From positions 992,001 to 1,056,000 of the forward strand of contig CANMVC010000002.1 of the NCBI GenBank assembly GCA_947501325.1: DNA of 64,000 nt, written 5' to 3'. Below the pieces are notes generated by a model. It saw only the letters and a list, made by a program, of their open reading frames with translations. It made no database searches and was not told where the DNA came from. Numbering within the stretch: position 1 is the stretch's first letter; every line of letters starts with the position of its first letter. This document shows, in pieces, positions 27,363 through 36,245 of the stretch. This stretch comes from an uncultured Sphingomonadaceae bacterium. GTDB lineage: Bacteria; Pseudomonadota; Alphaproteobacteria; Sphingomonadales; Sphingomonadaceae. Position numbers and translations under genes: made by a program.

Positions 27363-27417
27363 TTATCCACAGATGCGGATCTTTCTTGTGGAAAAACGGT
27401 TATCGGATTGTGGACAA
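27363..27417. other. Cluster of three DnaA boxes (possible replication-origin-like region)
   Basis: TTATCCACA at 27363-27371 (consensus), TTTTCCACA on the minus strand at 27387-27395 and TTGTCCACA on the minus strand at 27409-27417 lie 22-24 bases apart. A fourth, TTTTCCACA, is at 27058-27066. They lie in a non-coding, lower-GC region with a CtrA-like TTAA-N7-TTGA at about 27701-27715. The usual alphaproteobacterial origin neighbours (hemE, maf, coaE) are absent, so oriC is only one reading; a DnaA-binding regulatory locus is another. Confidence 0.42.
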
Positions 27418-27768
27418 GGTCACTGGGGGCGATTGGTCCGGCCTTTCTAATCGGGGGATATTTTGAAAGGGCCGGACCGTCACCACAGTCCCGGTGCCTA
27501 TCGGGAGGAGGAGCGGCACACGAGACTGAAAGGGTTTTACGTATTAAACCTGAACGGTAGAGAACAAAATTATGCCGCTAACGGTCAGGGAGGCTACTAT
27601 ATTGAAAAGCGTTTTCATGGATTTTCTCCTGTTATCAAAAACGCCGATCAAACATCACTTTTCCTGTCTACTGATAGTCAGGAAATGGTCGTCAAACCGT
27701 TAAGTTTCAATTGAAAACGGAGATGAAGTAGTTGCGCGTTTTGCAACTGGAGGGACCTGGAAAATACG

Positions 27769-28455
27769 CTAGAAAATGCCTTCCAGCAGCTTTTTGCCCT
27801 TCTTTAGCGGGCTTTTCCGGAATTTGGTCTCTTCCGCGCCGATATAGGAGAAGATGCCACTCAGGGCCTGTTCGGTGACGCTATCCGTCAATCCATCGCG
27901 CGACAGATCCAGCCCGCCGATCGATGACAAGGCCGAAAGTGAGCCGAGGCTTTCCACCTGCTTATAGGCGCCGACTTCGCCCAGCGCTTTCTCAACCAGA
28001 GGACGAATTTTGATCGCCAGCTCTTCGCCGGACGTCTTGCGCAAATAGTCGGTTCCGCCCGTCCCGCCACCGGTGACAATGCCTACGCCATCGGTCAGCG
28101 TCAGATTATCAATGGCCGACCGGAAAATCGGCTTGGCTTCCAGCGCCGCCTTTCCTGCCGCATCATTGAGGTTTTTGGTGATATCTTTGGTCAGGCCAGC
28201 CTTGCTGGTGAAGCGCAATATCTTAGTCGCGTTTTTCAAGGGACCCGGTAACAAAACCCGAACGGCTTTATCGGAGTAGAATGCACCCGGCTGCGACAAT
28301 TTGTCGAGCGCGCCATCCGAAGCATTGCCGAGCAAGCTCTTGACCCCAGTGCTTTGCGCATACGCGCTGGCGGACAGGAGTGGCGAAACGGATAGCGGAA
28401 CCGCCAACAAGGCTGTTGTTGCACTTAGTTTTAGGGTCTTTACAAAATTCCGCAT
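27769..28455 (-). CDS. DUF4197 domain protein, exported
   Basis: A 228-residue protein with a signal peptide (cleavage near ASAYAQS, about residue 34) and a DUF4197 domain over the rest. LGNASDGALDKLSQPGAFYSD, VRVLLPGPLKNATKILRF and TDYLRKTSGEELAIKIRPLV with ALSGIFSYIGAEETKFRKSP are typical of this helical periplasmic family. No function is known for the family. It is monocistronic; the downstream region is non-coding. Confidence 0.9.
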   Translation of the reverse strand: MRNFVKTLKLSATTALLAVPLSVSPLLSASAYAQSTGVKSLLGNASDGALDKLSQPGAFYSDKAVRVLLPGPLKNATKILRFTSKAGLTKDITKNLNDAAGKAALEAKPIFRSAIDNLTLTDGVGIVTGGGTGGTDYLRKTSGEELAIKIRPLVEKALGEVGAYKQVESLGSLSALSSIGGLDLSRDGLTDSVTEQALSGIFSYIGAEETKFRKSPLKKGKKLLEGIF

Positions 28456-28570
28456 ATCCCGCTCCTGTTTTGTTATGTCGGTTGTTCATAACATAGCATT
28501 CTGGCGGCAAGCTGAATAGCTTCACGAAATTGTGTAAATATTTGTACCTTCGCTTGAAAACGGTCTCTCT

Positions 28571-29104
28571 CTATTTGCTTTCGGAGAATTGCAACTTTCC
28601 GCTCGTTTGATCGGCTGTCTTCTTGGTCAACTGCAACAGAAATGGGTCGCCCTCGTCGGTTTTACCGGACAGCGCGTTACCATCTCTTTCGACGACGAAA
28701 TTTTCGTCCGTCATCTTCTTTTCAAACCAGGATGTGAGATCGTCGATACCAGTCGGAGCATCAAAGCTCAAAATGACCTTGCCGCCCTGCCCATCCTTGT
28801 CTTCGATATTAAAGCCAGTGACTTTGGTGCCCGGATACAGGGCAACATTGTTCATGTCGAAATCATCACTGTCCAAGGAAATCTGAGGCAAATCGATGTC
28901 CATCGAGAAACCGTCAGTCTTGATCGAAAATTTGCTATCTTCGCCCTCGCCGCCGATTTTGATTTTATCAGGCGTGCTGCCGCCTTCGCCATCAACGTCG
29001 ATGGACATTTCAAAGCCATCGCCCTCTCCACTCTCGCCAGCGGAACAAGCGGACAGAGCGAAAGGGATTGCCGCCAGGGCAATAAGATATGTTTTGGTCA
29101 TCAA
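28571..29104 (-). CDS. Putative lipoprotein
   Basis: A 177-residue protein starting MMTKTYLIALAAIPFALSAC, with the lipobox LSAC giving lipidated Cys20. The residues after Cys are acidic and Gly/Ser-rich (EGDGFEMSIDVDGEGG), followed by a beta-rich domain (VALYPGTKVTGFNIEDKDGQ, ILSFDAPTGIDDLTSWFEKK, MTDENFVVERDG) that resembles small lipid- or ligand-binding modules. No family name is certain. It probably sits in the outer membrane or periplasm. Confidence 0.75.
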   Translation of the reverse strand: MMTKTYLIALAAIPFALSACSAGESGEGDGFEMSIDVDGEGGSTPDKIKIGGEGEDSKFSIKTDGFSMDIDLPQISLDSDDFDMNNVALYPGTKVTGFNIEDKDGQGGKVILSFDAPTGIDDLTSWFEKKMTDENFVVERDGNALSGKTDEGDPFLLQLTKKTADQTSGKLQFSESK

Positions 29105-29167
29105 GAATCTCCATACTGTATTGCCTTGATAATACAGTATGGAGAAGCCAGGTCAAGCTTGGCGCTT

Positions 29168-29962
29168 TTATGGCTCGATCGTCGCTCCGGGATTAGCCGC
29201 GTTCACAACGCCGCCATCGACGATCAAAGTCGTGCCGACGACATAATCACCGGCGCTGCTGGACAAATAGATCGCTGCTGCAGCCATATCTTCAGGACGG
29301 CCAATCCGTTTTGCCGGAATCCCCTTTTCGACAGCATCCTCATGATCACGCGCCGCCTTGTTCATATTGGAAGCAAAGGCGCCCGGTGCGATGCCCGACA
29401 TAATGATGTCATCGGAAATCAGTTTGGAAGCCATTTTGCGAGTCAAATGCACGACCGCCGCCTTGGATGCCTGATAGCTGTAAGTCTCCCACGGGTTGAC
29501 TTTGAAGCCATCAATAGAAGCGATGTTCACTACTTTTGCGGGGCGTTCGAAACTGGCTGCCGCTTTCAATTGCGGATGAAGCGCCTGGGTCAGAAAGAAC
29601 AGACCTTTGACATTAGTGTCCATCACTTTGTCCCAGCCCGCTTCCGGGAAGCTGAGATATTCCTCACCCCATGCGACGCCTGCGTTGTTGATCAGGATGT
29701 CGAGCTTGTCTTCATGGCTTGCAATCTCTGCAGCCAGCGCTTTGCAGCCCTCGACGGTGCTGACATCACCGGGCACCGAAACACAGTTATCGCCCATTTC
29801 AGCCGCTGCGGCTTCACAGGCATCGGCCTTGCGTCCGGAAATGTAGACTTTCGCGCCCTGCGCGAGAAAACCTTCCGAGATCATTCGTCCGATACCGCGG
29901 TGACCGCCGGTGACCAGAGCAACACGGCCTTCGAGCGAAAATAGCTTGTTAAAATCCATCAT
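29168..29962 (-). CDS. SDR family oxidoreductase
   Basis: A 264-residue classical short-chain dehydrogenase. Cofactor motif VTGGHRGIGR (residues 17-26), NNAGVAW, and catalytic tetrad with Ser in NIASIDGF and YSYQASK (Tyr and Lys). It probably uses NAD(P) to oxidise a hydroxyl or 3-hydroxyacyl-CoA. It is the last gene of the minus-strand operon after two acyl-CoA dehydrogenases (9 bases between), so it plausibly acts on the hydroxy intermediate of the same acyl chain. Confidence 0.94.
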   Translation of the reverse strand: MMDFNKLFSLEGRVALVTGGHRGIGRMISEGFLAQGAKVYISGRKADACEAAAAEMGDNCVSVPGDVSTVEGCKALAAEIASHEDKLDILINNAGVAWGEEYLSFPEAGWDKVMDTNVKGLFFLTQALHPQLKAAASFERPAKVVNIASIDGFKVNPWETYSYQASKAAVVHLTRKMASKLISDDIIMSGIAPGAFASNMNKAARDHEDAVEKGIPAKRIGRPEDMAAAAIYLSSSAGDYVVGTTLIVDGGVVNAANPGATIEP

Positions 29963-29971
29963 GTTGTCCTT

Positions 29972-31108
29972 TTAGTAGCCGTGCATTTCGGCAACGAGAT
30001 TGGTGTGATAGTTGGCATCGCCCATAAATTCAGCCAGCGCGCGATCACGCTTCATGTACAGTCCGATATCATATTCATCGGTCATCCCAACGCCGCCGTG
30101 CATTTGCACGCCTTCCCGGACTGATAGTGCGGTTGCTTTGCCCGCTTTGGCTTTGGCCACAGAAACCATCATCTCAGCTTTTGATGAACCGTCATCGAGC
30201 ATTTGCTGTGCCTTCAATACCGTAGCCCGCGCAATTTCCATCTCGCTATAGAGATGAGCCGTGCGATGTTGTAGCGCCTGAAAAGATCCAATAATCGTAT
30301 CGAACTGCTTACGGCCCTTGATGTACTCAACAGTTATATCCATGGCCCCGGCACCCACGCCAAGCGTCTCAGCTGCTGAGCCGGCTCGCCCGGCGTTCAG
30401 CATGCGTTGAAGAACGGTGGAGCCTTCATCGACTTCGCCAATCACAGCATCGGCGTCGACCAACACACCATCAAATTTGACATGGGCCGCCATAGCGCTG
30501 TCCACCAGACGGACGCTGTCTTTGGCAAGCCCGCTCGCATTCGCATCGACAGCGAATACCGTCAGGCCCTTGTCTTCGCCTGCACTGCCGCTGGTGCGTG
30601 CCACTACAATAAGCGTATCTGCCGAGCCGCCCTGCACCACGAATTGCTTTTTGCCATCCAGCTTGAAACCATTGCCTTCTCGACTGGCAGCCATGTTGAT
30701 CTGGTCGGGACGATGCTTCGTCCCTTCATCAATCGCGAGCGCGAGCACGCTGTCACCAGATAATATTCCCGGAAGATGCTTATCGCGCAGTGCCTTGCCA
30801 CCGGCGTTCAACGCTTCCACACCAGCGACTGCTGTGGTCAAAAAAGGTGACGGCGTCAGATTGCGGCCTATTTCTTCGAGAACAACACCGGCTTCAACAT
30901 GGCCCAGGCCCAGCCCGCCTTCATCTTCGGAGACCAATATGCCCGTGAAGCCCATTTCAGCAAACTGCTTCCACAGTGCGTGCGAAAAGCCGTCCTTGCA
31001 GTTTTTATCACGGAACTCGCGAAAATGGGCGACGTTACCTTCGCCTTTCATAAAGTCCGCCGCACTGTCTTGCAGCATTTTCTGGTCGTCATTCAAGTAC
31101 AGCGGCAT
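29972..31108 (-). CDS. Acyl-CoA dehydrogenase
   Basis: A 378-residue flavoprotein that introduces a double bond into an acyl-CoA chain. The N-terminal helical domain (MLQDSAADFMKGEG) is followed by the FAD-binding C-terminal HGGVGMTDEYDIGLYMKRDR. The middle beta-domain is shorter and more diverged than in classic FadE (AIDEGTKHRPDQINMAASRE). In this sub-group (FadE-type pairs in steroid or terpenoid catabolism) the protein often works as a heteromer with a neighbouring dehydrogenase. Its operon partner at 31151-32344 fits that pattern. Confidence 0.92.
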   Translation of the reverse strand: MPLYLNDDQKMLQDSAADFMKGEGNVAHFREFRDKNCKDGFSHALWKQFAEMGFTGILVSEDEGGLGLGHVEAGVVLEEIGRNLTPSPFLTTAVAGVEALNAGGKALRDKHLPGILSGDSVLALAIDEGTKHRPDQINMAASREGNGFKLDGKKQFVVQGGSADTLIVVARTSGSAGEDKGLTVFAVDANASGLAKDSVRLVDSAMAAHVKFDGVLVDADAVIGEVDEGSTVLQRMLNAGRAGSAAETLGVGAGAMDITVEYIKGRKQFDTIIGSFQALQHRTAHLYSEMEIARATVLKAQQMLDDGSSKAEMMVSVAKAKAGKATALSVREGVQMHGGVGMTDEYDIGLYMKRDRALAEFMGDANYHTNLVAEMHGY

Positions 31109-31150
31109 CGCTTTTATCCTTCTAATATGGTTGTTTAATTGCTGTCGCTA

Positions 31151-32344
31151 TTAAGCGTTGGGCAATTGCAATATCTGTTTAGAAACGACATTCAGCATGA
31201 CTTCGCTGGTACCGCCTTCAATACTATTGGCTTTCGTTCTGAGCCATCCGCGAGCAGTCAGACCTCCATTGGAAGCATCACTTTCCCATTCCAGAACTTC
31301 ACTGCCGCCCGCTGACATGATCAACTCATGGCGACGTTTGTTGATTTCGGTTCCCGCATATTTCATCATATTGGGTTGCGCTGGATGACAAAGATTGGCC
31401 TTGAACGTATCGCCGAAACGCTCAGCCATCGCCCGGAAGGCCAAAACATCAATATCCATTTCCGCCATCTGCGCACGAAGCATCGGATCATCCAACCGGC
31501 CCATTTCGTCGCGGCCATATTGATCCGCAAATTTGGAACCGAGTGATGTTGCTCCGGAAGACCCATCACCGGAGATCATGCTGCGCTCATGGCCCAGCAG
31601 ATATTTGGCAACATCCCAGCCTCGATTCACTTCGCCAACCACAGAAGACACGCCTTCACCATATGACTTGGGCACTTCGACATCGGTAAAAAACGTCTCG
31701 CAAAAAGCCGACTGTCCGGAAATCAGAACGATTGGTTTCGTTTCCACACCCTTGCTCGTCATATCGAACAACATGAAGCTGATGCCCTTATGCTTGCTCG
31801 TTTTATCCGTCCGCGTCAGACAGAAAATCCAATCTGCCTTGTCAGCGTAGCTGGTCCATATCTTCTGGCCGTTGATCAGATAATGGTCGCCTTTGTCTTC
31901 CGCCGAGGTCTGCAGCGAAGCGAGATCCGATCCGGAGCCGGGCTCTGAATAGCCCTGACACCAACGCACTTCACCGCGCGCAATGGGGGGCAAGAAATGT
32001 AACTTCTGCTCCTCGGTTCCAAAATGAAGTAGCGCAGGGCCAAGCATCCAGATTCCGAAGCTAGACAGAGGTGAACGGATTTTTAGACGACCCATTTCCT
32101 GCAGCAATATTTTGGTTTCCGCTCGCGATAGTCCCGCGCCGCCATATTCTTTAGGCCAATCTGGAACGGTCCAGCCTTTGGCAGCCATTTTATCCATCCA
32201 CTCTTTCTGGCCGGGTTTAAAGGTGGGATTTTTGCCACCCCAGCAAATATCACTTTCATCTACCATCGGCTGACGCATTTCAGACGGACAATTGGCTTCC
32301 AGCCAGGCGACAGTATCTTTGCGAAAACTTTCAAGATCAGACAT
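31151..32344 (-). CDS. Acyl-CoA dehydrogenase
   Basis: A 397-residue acyl-CoA dehydrogenase. The substrate/FAD motif WCQGYSEPGSGSDLASLQ (residues about 133-150) is clear, with DHYLINGQKIWTSYADKADW and the C-terminal GTSEVMLNVVSKQILQLP. It is the first gene of the minus operon, followed by the second dehydrogenase (42 bases) and an SDR. A two-subunit dehydrogenase, each supplying half the active site, is a reasonable inference from the paired arrangement; it is not proved here. Confidence 0.94.
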   Translation of the reverse strand: MSDLESFRKDTVAWLEANCPSEMRQPMVDESDICWGGKNPTFKPGQKEWMDKMAAKGWTVPDWPKEYGGAGLSRAETKILLQEMGRLKIRSPLSSFGIWMLGPALLHFGTEEQKLHFLPPIARGEVRWCQGYSEPGSGSDLASLQTSAEDKGDHYLINGQKIWTSYADKADWIFCLTRTDKTSKHKGISFMLFDMTSKGVETKPIVLISGQSAFCETFFTDVEVPKSYGEGVSSVVGEVNRGWDVAKYLLGHERSMISGDGSSGATSLGSKFADQYGRDEMGRLDDPMLRAQMAEMDIDVLAFRAMAERFGDTFKANLCHPAQPNMMKYAGTEINKRRHELIMSAGGSEVLEWESDASNGGLTARGWLRTKANSIEGGTSEVMLNVVSKQILQLPNA

Positions 32345-32498
32345 GATGGCGATTCCTTTAATTGCTTGATTAATATCTAGCTATCATAGGAGCACCGCAC
32401 GGTTCAATGATCGCCTTGTTGGAAATGAAAAAAAAATCTGAACTGCAAATGCGTACCGCGGATTCCGTAACGGCATACAAGCCAATTATCAGAATCAA

Positions 32499-32528
32499 TT
32501 GACGGCCAATTCGCGATGGGCCTATGTC
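32499..32528 (+). promoter_or_regulatory. Candidate promoter for the plus-strand catabolic operon
   Basis: TTGACG, an 18-base spacer and TATGTC lie 38 bases before the SDR start at 32566, in the 221-base divergent intergenic region. A reasonable sigma-70-like match on the -35, weak on the -10. Confidence 0.3.
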
Positions 32529-32565
32529 CTAGCCATAAAAAAATACAAAAACGGGAGCACGGCGG

Positions 32566-33402
32566 ATGCGATTTGAAGGTAAAACCATCGTCATAACGGG
32601 TGGCTCATCGGGAATCGGTCGCGGCGCAGTTGATCTGTTTTTGCGCGAAGGTGCCTCAGTTGTGATGGGCGATATCGACGCCGATGAGGGCTTGGCCATG
32701 ATGTCTTCATTGGGTCACAACTTTAATTTTCAGAAATGTGATGTAACGCAGGAAGACCAAGTCAAATCGCTAATGGATAGCGCAGCTGAAACAACCGGTG
32801 GAATCGATATTGTTTTCAACAATGCCGGAGCTGGGGGACCACGGGACGCCATAGACGAAATAAGCGGTGACGACTGGGACTTTGCGATGGCATTATTGCT
32901 GAAGTCCGTGGCTATGGGCATCCGCCACGCCGCGCCGCATTTAAAGGTACGCGGCGGTGGTGCCATAATTAATACGGCGTCCGTCTGCTCTTTTCAGGCC
33001 GGCTTCGGTCCCATAGCCTATTCGACAGCCAAGGCCGGTGTGCTGCATTTGACAAAGCTGGCCGCCGCTGAACTAGCGCAATATAAAATCCGGGTGAATG
33101 CAATCTGCCCGGGCTTTATTCAGACCAATATTTTTGCAACAACCCTCGGTGCCGATGAAAACGAAAAAAATCAGATTAATAGCGCTCTTGGACAAGTTGC
33201 CGCTGGCGCTCAACCGGTAGCGCGACCTGGCATTCCAAACGACATCGCCGAAGCCGTTGCTTACTTTGCATCAGACGCAGCTGGCTTTGTAAATGGTACA
33301 CATTTACTGGTCGACGGTGGATTGCTGGTTGGCACTCAAGCAAGTTGGGATCCGGAAATACCTGGCATGCTCGATGCCCTTCTGCCCGAGTCCATGAAAT
33401 GA
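32566..33402 (+). CDS. SDR family oxidoreductase
   Basis: A 278-residue classical short-chain dehydrogenase/reductase. Cofactor motif ITGGSSGIGRGA, NNAGAGGPRDA, Ser in TASVCSF and the catalytic YSTAKAG; C-terminal NGTHLLVDGGLLVG is the substrate-side end of the fold. It begins the plus-strand operon, and its stop overlaps the transporter start by 4 bases (ATGA at 33399), implying translational coupling. It probably oxidises a secondary alcohol in the compound this locus degrades. Confidence 0.94.
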   Translation: MRFEGKTIVITGGSSGIGRGAVDLFLREGASVVMGDIDADEGLAMMSSLGHNFNFQKCDVTQEDQVKSLMDSAAETTGGIDIVFNNAGAGGPRDAIDEISGDDWDFAMALLLKSVAMGIRHAAPHLKVRGGGAIINTASVCSFQAGFGPIAYSTAKAGVLHLTKLAAAELAQYKIRVNAICPGFIQTNIFATTLGADENEKNQINSALGQVAAGAQPVARPGIPNDIAEAVAYFASDAAGFVNGTHLLVDGGLLVGTQASWDPEIPGMLDALLPESMK

Positions 33403-34826
33403 GCATCGCTCAGGCGCTACCGGCAAGAACCAAGCTGCTCTATGGTTCTGGCTCCATAGCTTATGGGATCAAGGACAACGGTTTCGCAACTTTTCTGCTT
33501 TTTTACTATGAGCAAGTCGTGGGCCTCAGCGCGGATCTGGTCGGATTAGCCATTGCGCTGGCTCTGATTGCCGATGCCTTTATCGATCCCGCCGTTGGAC
33601 AAATGAGTGATCGAACGAGAACTCGGATCGGTCGACGGCATCCCTGGCTTTATGGAGCAACATTCCCGATTGTAATCGCCTGGATATTCCTATGGCATCC
33701 GCCAGAAACAAATCCAACGATGACGTTTCTTTACCTGTTTGGTGTCGCAATGGCGGTTCGCATGGCATTTTCCGCGTTTGAAGTTCCTGCCCTAGCTTTG
33801 TTGCCTGAGCTCAGTCGAGATTATCACGACCGCACCAGTATAATGCGCTTCCGCTTTCTATTCGGCTGGGCGGGCGGGCTTACTATCATGTTTATAGCAT
33901 ATGCTATTTTCTTAGTACCAACTGAGAATTATCCCATCGGCCTACTTAATAAAGACGGCTATCAGAATTACGCTATTCTGGGAGCTATCATAATGCTGGC
34001 AGCCGTTCTGATTTCATCGATTGGGACACATAAACGGGTTGTTGGTCAGTATCGCAACACGAAGAGTCATCCGCCGACAGCGGAGACCTTTGGCCAAATC
34101 ATGGAGACGTTTCGTTACCGGCCATTCCTTCTTCTTATGTTGGCCGGTGTCTTTGCGTTCACGAATCAATGGCTTGTTTTTGCCTTGTCACCTTATCTTT
34201 TCACCCATGTATGGGAGTTTCGTCAGCCTGATTTCACTGCCTATTCGCTAACTCTGTTTGTAGCGGCAGTAACGGCGTTTTTAATAGTAACGCCAATCTC
34301 CAAAAGGCTGGGAAAAGCAAAGGCGGCTTCCTTACTGACCCTTGGCGCGCTGTTTATCGGCACTGCTCCTTATTGGTTGCGGATAGTAGATTTGTTTCCT
34401 GCGCCAGGAGATTCGCGGATGCTTCCGGTACTATTCACTCTTTTGGTGATCGCCACCGCTTCGAGTATTTCAGCAATGATCCTGACAATGTCCATGATTG
34501 CTGATGTTACCGATCAACATGAGTTTGAGACCGGCAACAAAAGCGAAGGGCTGTTTTCGTCGGGTATGTTCTTCATGCAAAAAGTGGTCAACGGCATCGG
34601 CATTTTACTGGCCAGCCAAATCATTTCATTTATCAATATGCCGAAAAACGCTACTCCCGGATCGGTTGATCCAGCCATAGTCGACAATCTGGCTTTGATT
34701 TATGTTTTGCTAGCGACCGTTATCGCTTTGATCGGAGCTTGGGCTTACACCAAATTTCCGCTTGGTGAGAAGGATCACGAAAACAGATTATCGAAAATGG
34801 CGTTAGACAACCAAGCTGCAGAATAA
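33399..34826 (+). CDS. MFS transporter, GPH (MelB-like) family
   Basis: A 475-residue cation-coupled symporter-type carrier with 12 helices. The N-terminal YGIKDNGFATFLLFYYEQVVG and GQMSDRTRTRIGRRHPWLYG (the MelB RxRxGRRxP loop) identify the family, and FEVPALALLPELS and the later ILTMSMIADVTDQHEFETGN follow. Substrates of GPH members include sugars, glucuronides and, in catabolic clusters, other organic acids. It starts at ATG 33399, overlapping the SDR stop; an upstream ATG at 33345 lies inside that gene. It probably imports the locus's substrate. Confidence 0.91.
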   Translation: MSIAQALPARTKLLYGSGSIAYGIKDNGFATFLLFYYEQVVGLSADLVGLAIALALIADAFIDPAVGQMSDRTRTRIGRRHPWLYGATFPIVIAWIFLWHPPETNPTMTFLYLFGVAMAVRMAFSAFEVPALALLPELSRDYHDRTSIMRFRFLFGWAGGLTIMFIAYAIFLVPTENYPIGLLNKDGYQNYAILGAIIMLAAVLISSIGTHKRVVGQYRNTKSHPPTAETFGQIMETFRYRPFLLLMLAGVFAFTNQWLVFALSPYLFTHVWEFRQPDFTAYSLTLFVAAVTAFLIVTPISKRLGKAKAASLLTLGALFIGTAPYWLRIVDLFPAPGDSRMLPVLFTLLVIATASSISAMILTMSMIADVTDQHEFETGNKSEGLFSSGMFFMQKVVNGIGILLASQIISFINMPKNATPGSVDPAIVDNLALIYVLLATVIALIGAWAYTKFPLGEKDHENRLSKMALDNQAAE

Positions 34827-34927
34827 TTCTGGTTCGCATGATCAGTTTCCCTGTGGCAAAGCAGAGATTGCTCTGATAAGTTAACTGCGTAGTTAAATCG
34901 AATAGCATTCAAAATAAGGATAGCCGA

Positions 34928-36229
34928 ATGGATTTTGATCTCACCGAAAAGCAGGAATATTGGCGCAATCAAGTACGTGAGCATATCGAGAATCACGTCC
35001 GTCCGCGCGTGGCAGATTACAAAGCTGAGGACGAAACCGGAGATCGCTGGAAAGTCATCCAGGTTGTTGAAGAAGAAAAAGCCAAGGCAAAAGAAAAAGG
35101 AATCTGGAACCTTTTTATGCCACCGGCGAACCCCAACCTCACACATATTGACGATGTGTTTCAATTTGAGGGTCCCGGACTCACCAACCTGGAATATGCC
35201 CTATGCGCCGAAGAAATGGGTCGCGTTGGATTTTCATCAGAAGTATTCAACTGCTCAGCACCCGACACCGGCAATATGGAAGTCTTTCATCGCTACGGCA
35301 CGCTCGAGCAGAAAGAACAGTATCTCCGCCCGTTGATGAACGGCGAAATCCGTTCTGCATTCCTCATGACAGAGCCTGCTGTGGCGTCTTCCGATGCTAC
35401 CAATATTGAAACTGCAATTGTTCGTGATGGCGACGAATATGTTATCAACGGCCGCAAATGGTGGTCATCTGGCCTTGGCGATCCGCGCTGCAAGATCGCT
35501 ATTGTTATGGGTAAAACCAGCTTTGAAGGCAGTCGCTATACACAACAATCCCAGATTTTGATGCCGACCGATGCGCCTGGTGTGAACATCATCCGGCATC
35601 TACCAGTCTTTGGTTATGACGATGCACCGCATGGGCACATGGAAGTGGAAATGAAGGATGTTCGCGTACCAGCATCAAATATTATTTTGGGCGAAGGCCG
35701 TGGTTTTGAGATCGCTCAAGGTCGCCTCGGGCCAGGGCGTATTCATCATTGCATGCGCACTATCGGTGTCGCGGAAGAGGCGCTTGAGAAAATGGTGAAA
35801 CGACTGCAATCGCGTGTAGCCTTCGGCAAACGCATTTCGGAACATAGTGTTTGGGACGAACGGGTCGCCCGCGCGCGGATCGACATCGACATGAGCCGCC
35901 TGCTGTGCCTGAAAGCGGCAGATATGATGGACAAGGTCGGCAACAAATATGCAAAAGCTGAAATCGCCATGATTAAAGTCCAAGCCCCCACGATGGCATT
36001 GAAAATCATAGATGATGCCATTCAAGCCCATGGCGGCGGCGGTGTCACCACTGACTTTGGGTTGGCTCAGGCTTATGCCCATCAACGGACTTTGCGGCTT
36101 GCCGATGGTCCAGACGAAGTCCACAATCGAACCATCGCAAAAATGGAATATGGTAAATATGCCGAAACTGCCGACGGCAGCAAAATGAAAGAAGAATTTT
36201 CTTCAGGCGATCTAGCAGTCACACGATAA
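34928..36229 (+). CDS. Acyl-CoA dehydrogenase of the ACAD10/11 type
   Basis: A 433-residue dehydrogenase whose middle and C-terminal part closely follow human ACAD10/11. [13 protein letters not shown] (about 185-197), [20 protein letters not shown], and [20 protein letters not shown] (about 257-276) are signature stretches of that family, not of ordinary FadE proteins. In bacteria such proteins (LvaC) act on phosphorylated 4-hydroxyacyl-CoA. The kinase needed to make that substrate is two genes downstream (37349-38410). The catalytic base is not assigned here. Confidence 0.9.
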   Translation: MDFDLTEKQEYWRNQVREHIENHVRPRVADYKAEDETGDRWKVIQVVEEEKAKAKEKGIWNLFMPPANPNLTHIDDVFQFEGPGLTNLEYALCAEEMGRVGFSSEVFNCSAPDTGNMEVFHRYGTLEQKEQYLRPLMNGEIRSAFLMTEPAVASSDATNIETAIVRDGDEYVINGRKWWSSGLGDPRCKIAIVMGKTSFEGSRYTQQSQILMPTDAPGVNIIRHLPVFGYDDAPHGHMEVEMKDVRVPASNIILGEGRGFEIAQGRLGPGRIHHCMRTIGVAEEALEKMVKRLQSRVAFGKRISEHSVWDERVARARIDIDMSRLLCLKAADMMDKVGNKYAKAEIAMIKVQAPTMALKIIDDAIQAHGGGGVTTDFGLAQAYAHQRTLRLADGPDEVHNRTIAKMEYGKYAETADGSKMKEEFSSGDLAVTR

Positions 36230-36245
36230 GAGAGGGCCTAATTTC

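Larger units (their letters stand above)
26675..27768. other. Non-coding region, about 1.1 kb, holding repeats, an RNA candidate and DnaA boxes
   Basis: Long open frames on both strands (26671-27324 plus, 26880-27347 minus) cross the repeats and the terminator hairpin and show no domain, so they are not accepted as genes. The right half is lower in GC than the neighbours. The region holds the inverted repeat at 26699-26842, the terminator-ended RNA candidate at 26918-27030, the DnaA-box cluster at 27363-27417 and a GGTCCGGCC inverted repeat at about 27435-27479. Confidence 0.6.

Noticed and set aside
27363-27417. Firm call of the chromosomal origin
   Set aside because: The boxes are clear but the usual neighbours and strand switch are missing, so it is reported only as a DnaA-box cluster.
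28589-29944. 451-codon open frame on the plus strand
   Set aside because: It is antisense to the lipoprotein and SDR genes, both of which have signal or catalytic motifs; the plus-strand product has none.
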